64,000 nucleotides of DNA from the NCBI GenBank assembly GCA_017436675.1, contig JAFSCS010000029.1, forward strand, positions 1-64,000. The letters are read 5' to 3'. Shown piece after piece: positions 26,876 through 36,068 of this stretch. The stretch's first letter is position 1; each line of letters opens with the position of its first letter. A model generated the notes under the pieces. That model made no database searches and was not told the origin of the DNA. It saw only the letters and a list, made by a program, of their open reading frames with translations. Origin of the DNA: Clostridia bacterium. Its GTDB lineage: Bacteria; Bacillota; Clostridia; Oscillospirales; CAG-382. Both the position numbers and the translations under genes were made by a program.

Positions 26876-29605
26876 TTATTCAAACATATTCAAACGCTCG
26901 AGGCGTTTTTCTTCTTTTTTATTTTTTTGGAGCGTGAATATCATCTTCACTGCTTCACAAAGCAAAAGCATTGTTAACGGCATCATCAACGCCATCACCA
27001 CACTTTTCGCATCAAGCATCGCATATCCGAAGCTTTTTGTATACACCAACACGAACACGCCTATCATCACGAGCGGGATCGCACGATGCATCGTTTTGTT
27101 GGAGGTTATCAGCCTCAAGCTTTTGACATCGGTATCGATCAAGCAATACAGCATCAAAACGAACGATATTGCAAAAAACGACATCGTGTATGCGATATTT
27201 TCGCCGCCACGAAGTCCGACGTTATAGTTCAAAAAGACGACGATCCCACCGACAAATCCGAACAAGCTCGGGAAAACGTAGCTATCGAGCTTCGGCTGCT
27301 CACCGTCCACCCTCTCGCCGAGGTTTTTTCCGTTGTCGCTGTAGAGTGCATTACAGATGAGCATTATCAGATTTATCACAAATCCGCCAAGAAACAGCTC
27401 TTCTATTCTGAAGGGGATACCTTTTTTTGTGAGAAGTCCCAGCATCATAGCGGTGCAAAGCATTACGTGTGGAACGACGGAATATTTCATCACGGCAAAG
27501 ATACGTTTATATATCATTTTCGCTTTTTCGATCATATTCGTCAAAACCGAAAATCCGCTTTCCGCCATAATAACGTCTGCACATTGCAGCAACGTATCGT
27601 CAGTTGTATCGGCGGAAACGAGAGACAGTCTCGCCGATGCCATATTCTCGAGATCGTCAAGTCCACGGGCGCAATATGCAACGTTTCTTCCGTTTTGCTT
27701 TCTCAGCTCGAGCACCTCTGACCACTGATCATCGGTTATACCGATAAACAGATGGTAATTCATATTATCGGCGACATATAGTCCGTGCTCCGTTTCATAG
27801 ATGCTATCCATCGTCATCGCCTCTGCCTCGCTCTTTATTATTCCCGAATCCTTCGCGAGTGATACTGCGGTATGATACGGTGAGCGTGAAAACACGACTG
27901 TGTCGATATTTGCGGCATTACAACGATATACGGCACTTGCGGCGTTAAGCTCGATCGAGGTATGCAATCCGACAAGTCCGACGAACGTCCATCCGTCCTT
28001 TGTGTCGAGTGCGGAGAGTGTGTCGCTTTCAACGTATTTTATTGCGACAGCGAACACGTGCTGACTTCTGTCAGCCATATCGCCCGCCTCATCGAGAAAA
28101 CGGTTTCGCGAGTTTTCGGCGAACGGGAAATTTTGTCCGGATTGGACGTAATCGTCGCATCTGCGCAAGACGTATTCGGGTGCGCCCTTGACGATCACGA
28201 AGCTTTTTCCCTCGTTGAGAACGAGAACTCGCTCGAGCTCTCCCGCGGGATTATATTCACCCTCGATGCGAAACAGCTTTTCCGTCACCGCATCAAGCGA
28301 GATATCAAGCTCACGACACGCTCTTGCCAAAGCGACGTCGACCTTGTTTCCGATAAATCGAAGCTTTCGCTTTTTCTTTTCCTTTTCGGTCGCATACTCC
28401 TTTTTTACGTCACTGCAAGCAAGTGCGTAGACGAGCAGCTTTCCGATCCTATCCTTATTTTCTCTTGTTACGCTATATCTGTGAAAGCCTGTAAACGCGC
28501 TTTCGACTCGCATTCCCTTCACGGGGAACGCCTCGTCGTTATTACACATTATCGAGTCACAAGCACATATATCGCCTATCGAATCGAAGCGGCGAACTAC
28601 TGCGCCCTTTTTCAGCATATTTTCGAGTCCGTCGGCAAGTATCCAGCCTGCCGCGGCGTTTACTGAATCGAAAAGAGCACAAAATCCGACACCGAGTGTC
28701 AGCAAAAACGTTGTTGGGAGGTCGTTTTTTGTCAAGACGGACACAAGCGAGATCAAAAAGCAAAATGCTATCGACAAAAGCGAGCCGACGCGAGTCAGCG
28801 ACCTTGTATATCTCAACAAGCTTGGAAGCTCCTCGGAGTTATGCTTTTGTTTTTTTCTTATCAAAAGCTTTTCTCCGACCTCGCAAACGATCGCAATGCC
28901 CGTTCCGCCCGTTACGAGCGTTCCGCCGTAGACCATATTTTTGCATACGCCGTCCGACTTCCCTTTTCTGATGAAAAGGCTGTTTTTAAACACCTCGTTC
29001 TCCTCGCCCGAAATGGGTGTTTCGAGAACGGTCAATTTGTTCGACTCCAAAAGTCTGCAATCCGCGGGCACGATACTTCCGCGTTCGAGCAACACTATGT
29101 CGCCGTGAACGAGCGAACGAGAATCGATCACTCGCTTTTTTCCGTCGCGAAGCACTGTAGTCCGCAACGATGATTGCTTTTTGACGTCTTCGAGCTTTTT
29201 GCCTGCATTATGCTCAACGATGCCGTTGGCTATCGTCATCGAGACGACCGTTGCCGCAAAAACGATATACATCGGATGCGGTGTGAAGAAATACACGACG
29301 ATACACATTGCGGCGAAAAGCAAGCTCATTATTCCCATAAGCTGAGTTCTCACGCTGTCTTTGAAGCCAAGCTTCAGATAGGGATAGAGCTCGTTGGGGC
29401 CGGACTCGTGTCTGCGCTTCTTCACGGTCTTTTCGTTGAGCCCGACGTTCATATCGGTTGCAAAATGCTCCAAGACCTCATACGGACGCATCCGTGGTGG
29501 ATCAAAGACGTTCTCGTTGTTATTACCGCCACCGATGATCGTTCGTATTCTGAAATTATCCTCCGAATCAAGCGGAGCGTTATTATTCAATTCATCTCTC
29601 CGCAT
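26876..29605 (-). CDS. Degenerate P2-type cation ATPase homologue (putative pseudo-pump)
   Basis: A 909-residue protein with the full layout of a P2-type ATPase: two helices near 85-125, an actuator domain, two helices near 270-320, P and N domains, and six C-terminal helices. The actuator keeps a TGES-like SGEE (199-202), and the N domain keeps KGAPE (473-477). The phosphorylation loop DKTGTLT reads DSIMCNN (350-356), with only the Asp kept. The ion-site PEGL reads LFDSV (near 311), MTGD reads VFSR, and GDGVND reads ARGLDD. The frame is open throughout. It is co-transcribed between clpE-like and DUF1858 genes. Transport by a normal E1-E2 cycle seems unlikely. Confidence 0.85.
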   Translation of the reverse strand: MRRDELNNNAPLDSEDNFRIRTIIGGGNNNENVFDPPRMRPYEVLEHFATDMNVGLNEKTVKKRRHESGPNELYPYLKLGFKDSVRTQLMGIMSLLFAAMCIVVYFFTPHPMYIVFAATVVSMTIANGIVEHNAGKKLEDVKKQSSLRTTVLRDGKKRVIDSRSLVHGDIVLLERGSIVPADCRLLESNKLTVLETPISGEENEVFKNSLFIRKGKSDGVCKNMVYGGTLVTGGTGIAIVCEVGEKLLIRKKQKHNSEELPSLLRYTRSLTRVGSLLSIAFCFLISLVSVLTKNDLPTTFLLTLGVGFCALFDSVNAAAGWILADGLENMLKKGAVVRRFDSIGDICACDSIMCNNDEAFPVKGMRVESAFTGFHRYSVTRENKDRIGKLLVYALACSDVKKEYATEKEKKKRKLRFIGNKVDVALARACRELDISLDAVTEKLFRIEGEYNPAGELERVLVLNEGKSFVIVKGAPEYVLRRCDDYVQSGQNFPFAENSRNRFLDEAGDMADRSQHVFAVAIKYVESDTLSALDTKDGWTFVGLVGLHTSIELNAASAVYRCNAANIDTVVFSRSPYHTAVSLAKDSGIIKSEAEAMTMDSIYETEHGLYVADNMNYHLFIGITDDQWSEVLELRKQNGRNVAYCARGLDDLENMASARLSLVSADTTDDTLLQCADVIMAESGFSVLTNMIEKAKMIYKRIFAVMKYSVVPHVMLCTAMMLGLLTKKGIPFRIEELFLGGFVINLIMLICNALYSDNGKNLGERVDGEQPKLDSYVFPSLFGFVGGIVVFLNYNVGLRGGENIAYTMSFFAISFVLMLYCLIDTDVKSLRLITSNKTMHRAIPLVMIGVFVLVYTKSFGYAMLDAKSVVMALMMPLTMLLLCEAVKMIFTLQKNKKEEKRLERLNMFE

Positions 29606-29620
29606 AGATTCGTTCCTTTC

Positions 29621-31897
29621 TTAAAGTGCGGTCACCTTTATCGCTCCGTTTTCTACGTCGACCGCGATCGCGCTGATCGATGAGCCGAAGCTGTTGATGA
29701 TATTCGATGCGATCTCGTCCTCGATATCCGTTTGGATCAAGCGGCGGAGGTTACGAGCGCCGTATTTTTGGCTATATCCTTTTTCTGCGAGATAATCGAC
29801 GACCTTGTCGGTATATCTGAAGGTGATATCCTTTTCCTTCAACACGCCCTCGAGATCTCCCAGCATAATTTTGCATATCTCTTTGATATTATCCTCGGTG
29901 AGTCGGTTGAAGACGACGATATCATCAACTCTGTTCAAAAATTCGGGACGAAGGAACTCCTCGAGTGCTTTCATCACCTTATCCTTGTCGCTCTCAACTG
30001 CCGTTCTGCCAAAGCCTGCCATCATTCCGCCGATGCTGCTGCCGGCGTTGGTAGTCATTACGATTACGGTATTTTCGAAGTTGACCTCTTTTCCGTGAGA
30101 GTCGGTTATTCTTCCGTCGTCAAGGATCTGAAGAAGGATATTCATCACGTCGGGGTGTGCCTTTTCTATCTCGTCGAAGAGGACGACGGAATAGGGCTTT
30201 CTTCTGATCTTTTCGGTGAGTTGACCTGCATCGTCATATCCGATATATCCGGGAGGTGAGCCGATGATACGGCTTACCGCATATTTTTCCATAAACTCCG
30301 ACATATCGAGGCGAATGAGTGCCTCAGGACTATCGAAGAGGTAGTTTGCAAGTACTTTTACAAGCTCGGTCTTACCGACGCCCGTGCTGCCCGCAAAGAT
30401 GAACGACACGGGCTTCTTTTTGTAGCTTATTCCCGCGCGCGAGCGTTTTATCGCTTTTGCGATCTTTTCGACCGCCTCGTCTTGACCGATTATTCGCTCC
30501 TTCAACGCATCTTGAAGTCGATCGATGCGCCTGAATTCGTTTTCGGAGATGTTTGAGGCGGGGATACCCGTCCACACCTCGATAACCTTTGCAACGTCCT
30601 CGAGCGACAGAGTGAGCTTATCACGTTCCTTCGACAGCTCGTTGAATTTGTTTTTCAGTTGCATCTCCTCGGTCGTTTTCTCGGCGAGCTCCTTATAGGT
30701 CTCCTCGGTCTTATCGACGACTGCCTCCAGATTTTCGCGAAGGAGCTTCACCTCGGTGAGCTTTTTCGCTGTCGTTTCGATCTCCTCAACGATCGGAGAG
30801 TGCATTGAAACGTGGGCTGATGCCTCGTCCATCAAGTCGATCGCCTTGTCGGGAAGATAACGGTCGGTGATATATCGCTCCGAGAGCGTTACCATTTTTT
30901 TCGCAACGTCGTCGGGGATCCTTATTCCGTGGAATTTTTCGTAATATCCTTTTATTCCGAGAAGTATCTCGATCGAAGCCGCAACGGACGGCTCGTTTAT
31001 CATTACGGGTTGGAATCTGCGCTCAAGAGCACTGTCCTTTTCGATATGCTTTCTGTATTCAACGAGAGTCGTTGCACCGATAAGCTGTATCTCACCGCGA
31101 GAGAGTGCGGGTTTAAGGATGTTTGCGGCGTTCATTCCGCCCTCTGCATCACCCGCTCCGACTATCGAATGGACCTCGTCGATGACAAGGATCACGTTTC
31201 CGTGCTTCTTTGCATCCTCGATGAGCCCTTTCATACGGCTTTCAAACTGTCCTCTGAACTGTGTTCCTGCGACGATACCCGTCATATCGACGAGCATCAC
31301 CTCTTTATTTTTCAGCTTATAGGGCACCTCGCCCTTCGCTATCTTTGAAGCCAACGCTTCCGCGACGGCGGTCTTGCCGACGCCCGGCTCACCGATGAGG
31401 CACGGGTTATTCTTTTGTCGGCGGCAAAGGATCTGCATCACTCGTTCGAGCTCGCTGTCTCTGCCGACGATGTTGTCGAGCTTTCCGTTTCTCGCGCGTT
31501 CGGTGAGATTTATGCAATATGCGTCGAGAAATTTATATTTATCCTGTTTTTTCTCTTGTTTTTTCGAGCCTGTCTCGCCCTTTTCACTATCGACGTTGGG
31601 CTGAGGCATTCCGCGAAAGAGGTTTCTGATATCTATTGCAGGTGCTCTTCCCTCGTCGTCATCGCCATCCTTTTGGTCGACCATATCGGGAAGACCGCCG
31701 CTGAGCTCTCCTGCCATCGCTTCGAGCTCATCCTCGGAAACACCCATTTTTTCGATTATATCGGAGATCGGTTTTATTCCCAACTCCTTGGCACAGGTGA
31801 TGCAAAGTCCTTCATTGAAGCTCTTGTCGCCCTCGATCCTTGTGACGAAAACGACGGCAACTCTTTTTTTGCATCTACTGCAAAGCTTAAGATCCAT
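29621..31897 (-). CDS. Clp protease ATP-binding subunit, ClpE-like
   Basis: A 758-residue Hsp100 unfoldase that would feed substrates to ClpP. A four-cysteine zinc finger (LCSRCKKR, LCITCAKELG) occupies residues 5-40, as in ClpE, and there is no ClpC-type repeat domain. AAA1 has GEPGVGKTA and VILVIDEVHSI. A middle UVR/coiled-coil segment spans about 380-430. AAA2 has GSTGVGKTE and VVLFDEIEKAHP. It overlaps pgsA by 11 bp and precedes the degenerate ATPase gene by 15 bp. Whether it is ClpE or a ClpC variant is not certain; the zinc finger favours ClpE. Confidence 0.92.
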   Translation of the reverse strand: MDLKLCSRCKKRVAVVFVTRIEGDKSFNEGLCITCAKELGIKPISDIIEKMGVSEDELEAMAGELSGGLPDMVDQKDGDDDEGRAPAIDIRNLFRGMPQPNVDSEKGETGSKKQEKKQDKYKFLDAYCINLTERARNGKLDNIVGRDSELERVMQILCRRQKNNPCLIGEPGVGKTAVAEALASKIAKGEVPYKLKNKEVMLVDMTGIVAGTQFRGQFESRMKGLIEDAKKHGNVILVIDEVHSIVGAGDAEGGMNAANILKPALSRGEIQLIGATTLVEYRKHIEKDSALERRFQPVMINEPSVAASIEILLGIKGYYEKFHGIRIPDDVAKKMVTLSERYITDRYLPDKAIDLMDEASAHVSMHSPIVEEIETTAKKLTEVKLLRENLEAVVDKTEETYKELAEKTTEEMQLKNKFNELSKERDKLTLSLEDVAKVIEVWTGIPASNISENEFRRIDRLQDALKERIIGQDEAVEKIAKAIKRSRAGISYKKKPVSFIFAGSTGVGKTELVKVLANYLFDSPEALIRLDMSEFMEKYAVSRIIGSPPGYIGYDDAGQLTEKIRRKPYSVVLFDEIEKAHPDVMNILLQILDDGRITDSHGKEVNFENTVIVMTTNAGSSIGGMMAGFGRTAVESDKDKVMKALEEFLRPEFLNRVDDIVVFNRLTEDNIKEICKIMLGDLEGVLKEKDITFRYTDKVVDYLAEKGYSQKYGARNLRRLIQTDIEDEIASNIINSFGSSISAIAVDVENGAIKVTAL

Positions 31898-32447
31898 AAT
31901 TATTGTCCTTTTTCTCTAAATATATATATATAAACTTGATCGCATACATCGAAAGCGCGAACACCTCGGATGCGATTATCAGAATATTCATTATCATCAT
32001 AACACTGCTGCTCGGTGACGGCATTACTATCAAAGCTGACACAGCAACGAAAAGCACGAACGTTGCGAGCTTTCCGAACCAATTGGACGGAGCAACTGCT
32101 TTTTTCTTTCTCGCAACGAGCGTTGCGCCGATGAGCATCAGAAGCTCCTTGAAAAACACCACCAAGATCACGGGATATGACAGTCTGTCAGTTACAACAA
32201 GGCAGATCACCGCAACGAATTGCATAAGCTTGTCGGCGACGGGATCGAGTATCTTTCCGAGCTCTGTTATCCAATTGTTCTTTCTTACAAGATATCCGTC
32301 CAGCACGTCGGTAAACCACGCCAAAGCATATATTCCGAGCGAGAGATAGCCTTTGTGCTCCGCCTCGGACATATACACGAATACGAATATCGGTATCATC
32401 AGCAAACGTATTATCGATAATACGTTTGGAATATTACGCTTCCACAT
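31887..32447 (-). CDS. pgsA: CDP-diacylglycerol-glycerol-3-phosphate 3-phosphatidyltransferase
   Basis: A 186-residue integral membrane enzyme making phosphatidylglycerol phosphate. It starts with NIPNVLSIIRLLMIPIFV as usual. The CDP-alcohol phosphotransferase signature is DGYLVRKNNWITELGKILDP with VADK following. The usual DGxxAR Ala is Val here, but the Asp, Gly and Arg ligands are in place. An ATG at 32447 is used, with GGAGG 11 bp upstream. A TTG further upstream would swallow that site. Confidence 0.93.
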   Translation of the reverse strand: MWKRNIPNVLSIIRLLMIPIFVFVYMSEAEHKGYLSLGIYALAWFTDVLDGYLVRKNNWITELGKILDPVADKLMQFVAVICLVVTDRLSYPVILVVFFKELLMLIGATLVARKKKAVAPSNWFGKLATFVLFVAVSALIVMPSPSSSVMMIMNILIIASEVFALSMYAIKFIYIYLEKKDNNYGS

Positions 32448-32486
32448 ATTTTGAAATTCCTCCAAAGCAATTATACGTCGATATGA

Positions 32487-33203
32487 TTATTTTCCGGTGA
32501 TAAAATTCAAAACGATATTCGTTTCGTCAGCGAAGAGCTTGAACACAAACGATGATGCGGGATCGATCTCGATCCCCTTCGTTTTAAGATACGGTATCAA
32601 GAGCACGACTGCCGCACTCAAGATATATACGAGGACAAGTCCGTTTATTGCACCCATAACGAAGCCGAGCGCCTTGTTTGCTTGCTTCAAAAGCGGGAGC
32701 TTACATATCTTGTCGAGCAGATAGGTTGCAAGCTTTATTGCGAAATAGCATACCAAAAACAGCACGAGCAACGTTATTCCCGAGGCGAGAAGATCAACGA
32801 TCGGATTAATTATTGCCGCGATCATCTTTTCGCGAACGTTTTCCGACGAATCGCTCAGCCAGCCCTCATATTGCAGCTTCAATTCGTTATAATCTATTCC
32901 AAAGCTTTCAAGCAGCTCCAAAAATTCCTCCGGTCTATTCTCCATCAAGCTGTCGATATCGAAGTTTCCTTCGCTGTCGACCTCGATGCTTTCGAGCTTT
33001 TCTGCGATCACTACCTTCAAATCATCCGTTATTCCGCTCTCAAGCATTTTATCCTTTACGGGTTGATAGAAGACGAACGTCAAGATCAACGCCAACAAAA
33101 GACTGACTGTACCCATAACGGTCTTCACAAAGCCTTTTTTTGTTGCGTTTGCGATACAAAGCACAAAAACCGCTACTATTATGATATCCAACACGTATCC
33201 CAT
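32487..33203 (-). CDS. CvpA family membrane protein
   Basis: A 238-residue protein with the CvpA pattern. It opens with helix-loop-helix DIIIVAVFVLCIANATKKGF and continues VKTVMGTVSLLLALILTF. A roughly 80-residue loop follows, then two more helices and LLKQANKALGFVMGAINGL. CvpA-like proteins are linked with colicin V secretion and envelope integrity, with no settled mechanism. It lies between the DUF5711 gene and pgsA in the long operon. Confidence 0.88.
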   Translation of the reverse strand: MGYVLDIIIVAVFVLCIANATKKGFVKTVMGTVSLLLALILTFVFYQPVKDKMLESGITDDLKVVIAEKLESIEVDSEGNFDIDSLMENRPEEFLELLESFGIDYNELKLQYEGWLSDSSENVREKMIAAIINPIVDLLASGITLLVLFLVCYFAIKLATYLLDKICKLPLLKQANKALGFVMGAINGLVLVYILSAAVVLLIPYLKTKGIEIDPASSFVFKLFADETNIVLNFITGK

Positions 33204-33226
33204 TATTTATCTCTCTTTCTTTAATT

Positions 33227-34471
33227 TTATTTTGCCGCAGAATTAATATTATAAAAATCGATATACTGTGCGCCGCTCTGACTTATAAACACTATTCCGC
33301 CCGAGACGAACGCGAAGTCGCTGTATCTCGGCTCAAGTGTCATCGTTTTTCTTTGGGCGGTCTTCATATCGTATATCACGAGCTTTCCCTTTATCATTAT
33401 GTAGAGCTTTCCTTCGTTTACTCTTGCACGAAGGATGTCGCCGTCGAAATACTCGTCAACGAGGATATTTCCGCCGACGTCAAACAGCTTCAATCTCGCT
33501 GAGTTTCCGACTATTTGTGTTCCATAGGTTATTATAGCGTGATCGTCTTCAAAAAAGAACCGTTTCATCGACTCATTTTCAAGATCGATCTCTTTTTTCA
33601 GCTCGAAGCTCTCACTGTAGAAGCGCAACGCCTTGTCGGTGAGGACGAGGATATCGCCGCTCGGCTGACGCTCGACCTTCAACGGATACTCTCCGAGATA
33701 CTTCAGGATGTGTTGCTCCTTTTCGCCCGACATATTATAGTGGGCGACCTCAGCAACGAAATCTCCATCGGACGCGCTGACGAGCAATGCATAGAAATCC
33801 TTTCCTTCGTCGGAGATATCAACTGATACGACGTGACGGCTTCCGTATGATTTTCGGTAGATCAATCTGTTTGCCGAGTCGTATGCTATAAAGCCCGAGG
33901 TATATCCTCTTTCGGCTGTGATGACACAATACGCGCCGTTGGGATTGACCGCAACACCGTAGATCGGATAATCATAGGTATAGCTTTTTATTTCCGAATA
34001 GACGTTGAATATCTTCAAAGTATTGCTACCCATTCCGAGATCGTATGCAAACAAGAATTTATCGCTCACCGCTATTGCGGGATATGCAAAATTGAACGAG
34101 GTCTTCAACGAGCGTTGACCGTTGAGGTCATAAATATTGACTCCCGAGCCGTCAACGGCGACGAGGTTGTCACGCATTACCCCTATCTCCGCTTTTCCGT
34201 CTTGGTCGAAGATGATCTCTTTTCCGCTGACAACTGCGTTCGAGGATGAAAAATCGAGGTATTTCATCATATATCGGAAATTCTCGAGGTTGAGCTCACT
34301 TCCGTTTGACCATACTCCGTATACGATATACAAGATGAGCACCAACGCGACGGTATATTTCACAAATTTAATTTTGTCAGCGCATTTATTGTAATAGGAT
34401 GCCGGTGTCAGCACCTCGGAGGATATACTTTTTTTCTTTTTTCCGCTTGAAAATACCGAAAATGCCTTCAC
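33227..34471 (-). CDS. DUF5711 family membrane-anchored beta-propeller-like protein
   Basis: A 414-residue protein with a cytoplasmic N-terminus, one membrane helix (YTVALVLILYIVYGVW, near 38-54) and a long extracytoplasmic part. This part consists of repeating beta blades (LVAVDGSGVNIYDLNGQ, IAVSDKFLFAYDLG, VYEIVR-like returns), matching DUF5711. It starts at a GTG behind AAGGATGTG. A scaffold or surface-assembly role is plausible but unproven. It is followed by the CvpA-like gene. Confidence 0.8.
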   Translation of the reverse strand: MKAFSVFSSGKKKKSISSEVLTPASYYNKCADKIKFVKYTVALVLILYIVYGVWSNGSELNLENFRYMMKYLDFSSSNAVVSGKEIIFDQDGKAEIGVMRDNLVAVDGSGVNIYDLNGQRSLKTSFNFAYPAIAVSDKFLFAYDLGMGSNTLKIFNVYSEIKSYTYDYPIYGVAVNPNGAYCVITAERGYTSGFIAYDSANRLIYRKSYGSRHVVSVDISDEGKDFYALLVSASDGDFVAEVAHYNMSGEKEQHILKYLGEYPLKVERQPSGDILVLTDKALRFYSESFELKKEIDLENESMKRFFFEDDHAIITYGTQIVGNSARLKLFDVGGNILVDEYFDGDILRARVNEGKLYIMIKGKLVIYDMKTAQRKTMTLEPRYSDFAFVSGGIVFISQSGAQYIDFYNINSAAK

Positions 34472-34491
34472 TCTGTCACATCCTTTCTTTT

Positions 34492-35226
34492 TTAATAGAA
34501 CACTTTATTGAGGTATAATCCGTGAGCGGGGGCGGTGAATCCCGCGTTCGCTCTGTTTTTGCTTTCGATTATTTCGTCGATATCCATCTTCAAGCTTCCC
34601 GCCGAATGATAGATCATCGTTCCGACCATTATTCGCACCATATTATAGAGAAATCCGTCCGCTTTCACGCGGAAGATATAACGGTCGTCGCCTTCCTTTA
34701 TCAGCTCACATTCGCTGACCGTTCTCACGGCATCCTCTATTTTCGAGTGAGATGCCATAAACGAAGAGAAGTCCTTTTTCCCGATATAATGCTCGCAAGC
34801 CTCTCTTGCTCGGTCGGGATCGAATTTTTTCGGGTAGAAGAATTCTCTTCCGTCAAAAAACGGATCTCTTATTTTTGAGTTTCTGATAACGTAGATATAT
34901 TCCTTTCCGAGCGAGCTGTATCTCGCGTGGAAGCCGTCCTCACGCCAAAACGCATCGGTCACGGCGATATCGTCCGGCAAAACTCCGTTAAGCGCGATCG
35001 GAAGGCGCGAGATATCGGCAAACTCGAAATCACTTCCGAGATGCGCATAATACTCGTTTGCGTGTACTCCGCTGTCTGTCCGACTGCATCCGCTGACGCT
35101 GTAACGCTTTCCAAGCAGCTTCTCGAGTCCGTCCTGGAGAGTTTCTTGGACGGATCGTGCATTTTTTTGGACTTGCCATCCGCTATAATTTGTTCCGACA
35201 AATCTGATCTTTACAACCGGTACCAT
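34492..35226 (-). CDS. truA: tRNA pseudouridine synthase A
   Basis: TruA modifies U38-U40 in the tRNA anticodon arm. The 244-residue protein begins with the typical VKIRFVGTNYSGWQVQKNA. It has the catalytic Asp in SGCSRTDSGVHA, YHARYSSLGKEYIY in the middle, and FLYNMVRIMVGTM near the C-terminus. The ATG at 35226 is preferred over an upstream in-frame start that would lie inside ecfT. In Firmicutes truA often follows ecfA-ecfT, as it does here. Confidence 0.96.
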   Translation of the reverse strand: MVPVVKIRFVGTNYSGWQVQKNARSVQETLQDGLEKLLGKRYSVSGCSRTDSGVHANEYYAHLGSDFEFADISRLPIALNGVLPDDIAVTDAFWREDGFHARYSSLGKEYIYVIRNSKIRDPFFDGREFFYPKKFDPDRAREACEHYIGKKDFSSFMASHSKIEDAVRTVSECELIKEGDDRYIFRVKADGFLYNMVRIMVGTMIYHSAGSLKMDIDEIIESKNRANAGFTAPAHGLYLNKVFY

Positions 35227-35240
35227 AATTTCGCTCCGAT

Positions 35241-36059
35241 CTATAGCACGAAGCTGATGTTGTTTGCAAGTAATGCCAACACGCACACTGCGGCAAAGCC
35301 AAGCAAGAACACGAAATCACCGGGCTTGAATTTCAGCTGCTTCATTCTCGTTCTTCCCTCGCCACCCGTATAGCAACGGCATTCCATCGCTTTTGCAAGC
35401 TCCTCGGCACGTTTGAATGCCGAAACGAAGAGAGGTATCAGGATCGGTATCAATGCTTTTACTCTGTCGGTCAGCTTGCCGTTTTCAAAATCGGCACCCC
35501 TTGCCTTTTGGGCACATATTATTCGATCGGTCTCCTCGACGAGCGGCGTGATGAATCGAAGTGCGATCGTCATCATCATCGCAAAATCGTGGACGGGGAC
35601 CTTCAGATATTTTAATGGCATCAAAAGACGCTCGATCGCATCGGTGAGATCCATCGGCGACGTTGTGTAGGTCAAGATCACGAACGATCCGCTGACGATA
35701 CAAACGAGGCGCAAGACCATAAAGACCGCTTGGCGAACGCCCTCAAGATATATATTTATAAATCTCCACGAAATAAGGGGATCTCCCTCGCCCTTCGTCC
35801 AAAAAATACTGATAACTGAAGTGAAGCATATTACGAACAAAAGCGGCTTCAAGCTTTTCAGGATCGTTTTCATCGAGATCCCCGAAAAAAGTATCAACGC
35901 CGTCGTCACGATGAGCATTGCCAAAAATGCCGCATCCGTTCGACAAAAGAATACGCTCACAAGAAAGATCAACGAAATGAGTATTTTCATTCTTGCATCA
36001 GTTTTATGGATGAAGGAATTTCCCGGAAAATATTGACCGAGTGTTATATCCTTAATCAT
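35241..36059 (-). CDS. ecfT: ECF transporter transmembrane subunit EcfT
   Basis: A 272-residue T component linking EcfA ATPases with vitamin-specific S components. The N-terminus GQYFPGNSFIHKTDARMKIL is the usual opening, followed by four to five membrane helices. The C-terminal coupling helix carries AKAMECRCYTGGEGRTR, the region with the ATPase-contacting Ala-Arg-type motif. It starts 9 bp after the fused ecfA gene. Confidence 0.95.
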   Translation of the reverse strand: MIKDITLGQYFPGNSFIHKTDARMKILISLIFLVSVFFCRTDAAFLAMLIVTTALILFSGISMKTILKSLKPLLFVICFTSVISIFWTKGEGDPLISWRFINIYLEGVRQAVFMVLRLVCIVSGSFVILTYTTSPMDLTDAIERLLMPLKYLKVPVHDFAMMMTIALRFITPLVEETDRIICAQKARGADFENGKLTDRVKALIPILIPLFVSAFKRAEELAKAMECRCYTGGEGRTRMKQLKFKPGDFVFLLGFAAVCVLALLANNISFVL

Positions 36060-36068
36060 TTTTCTAAA

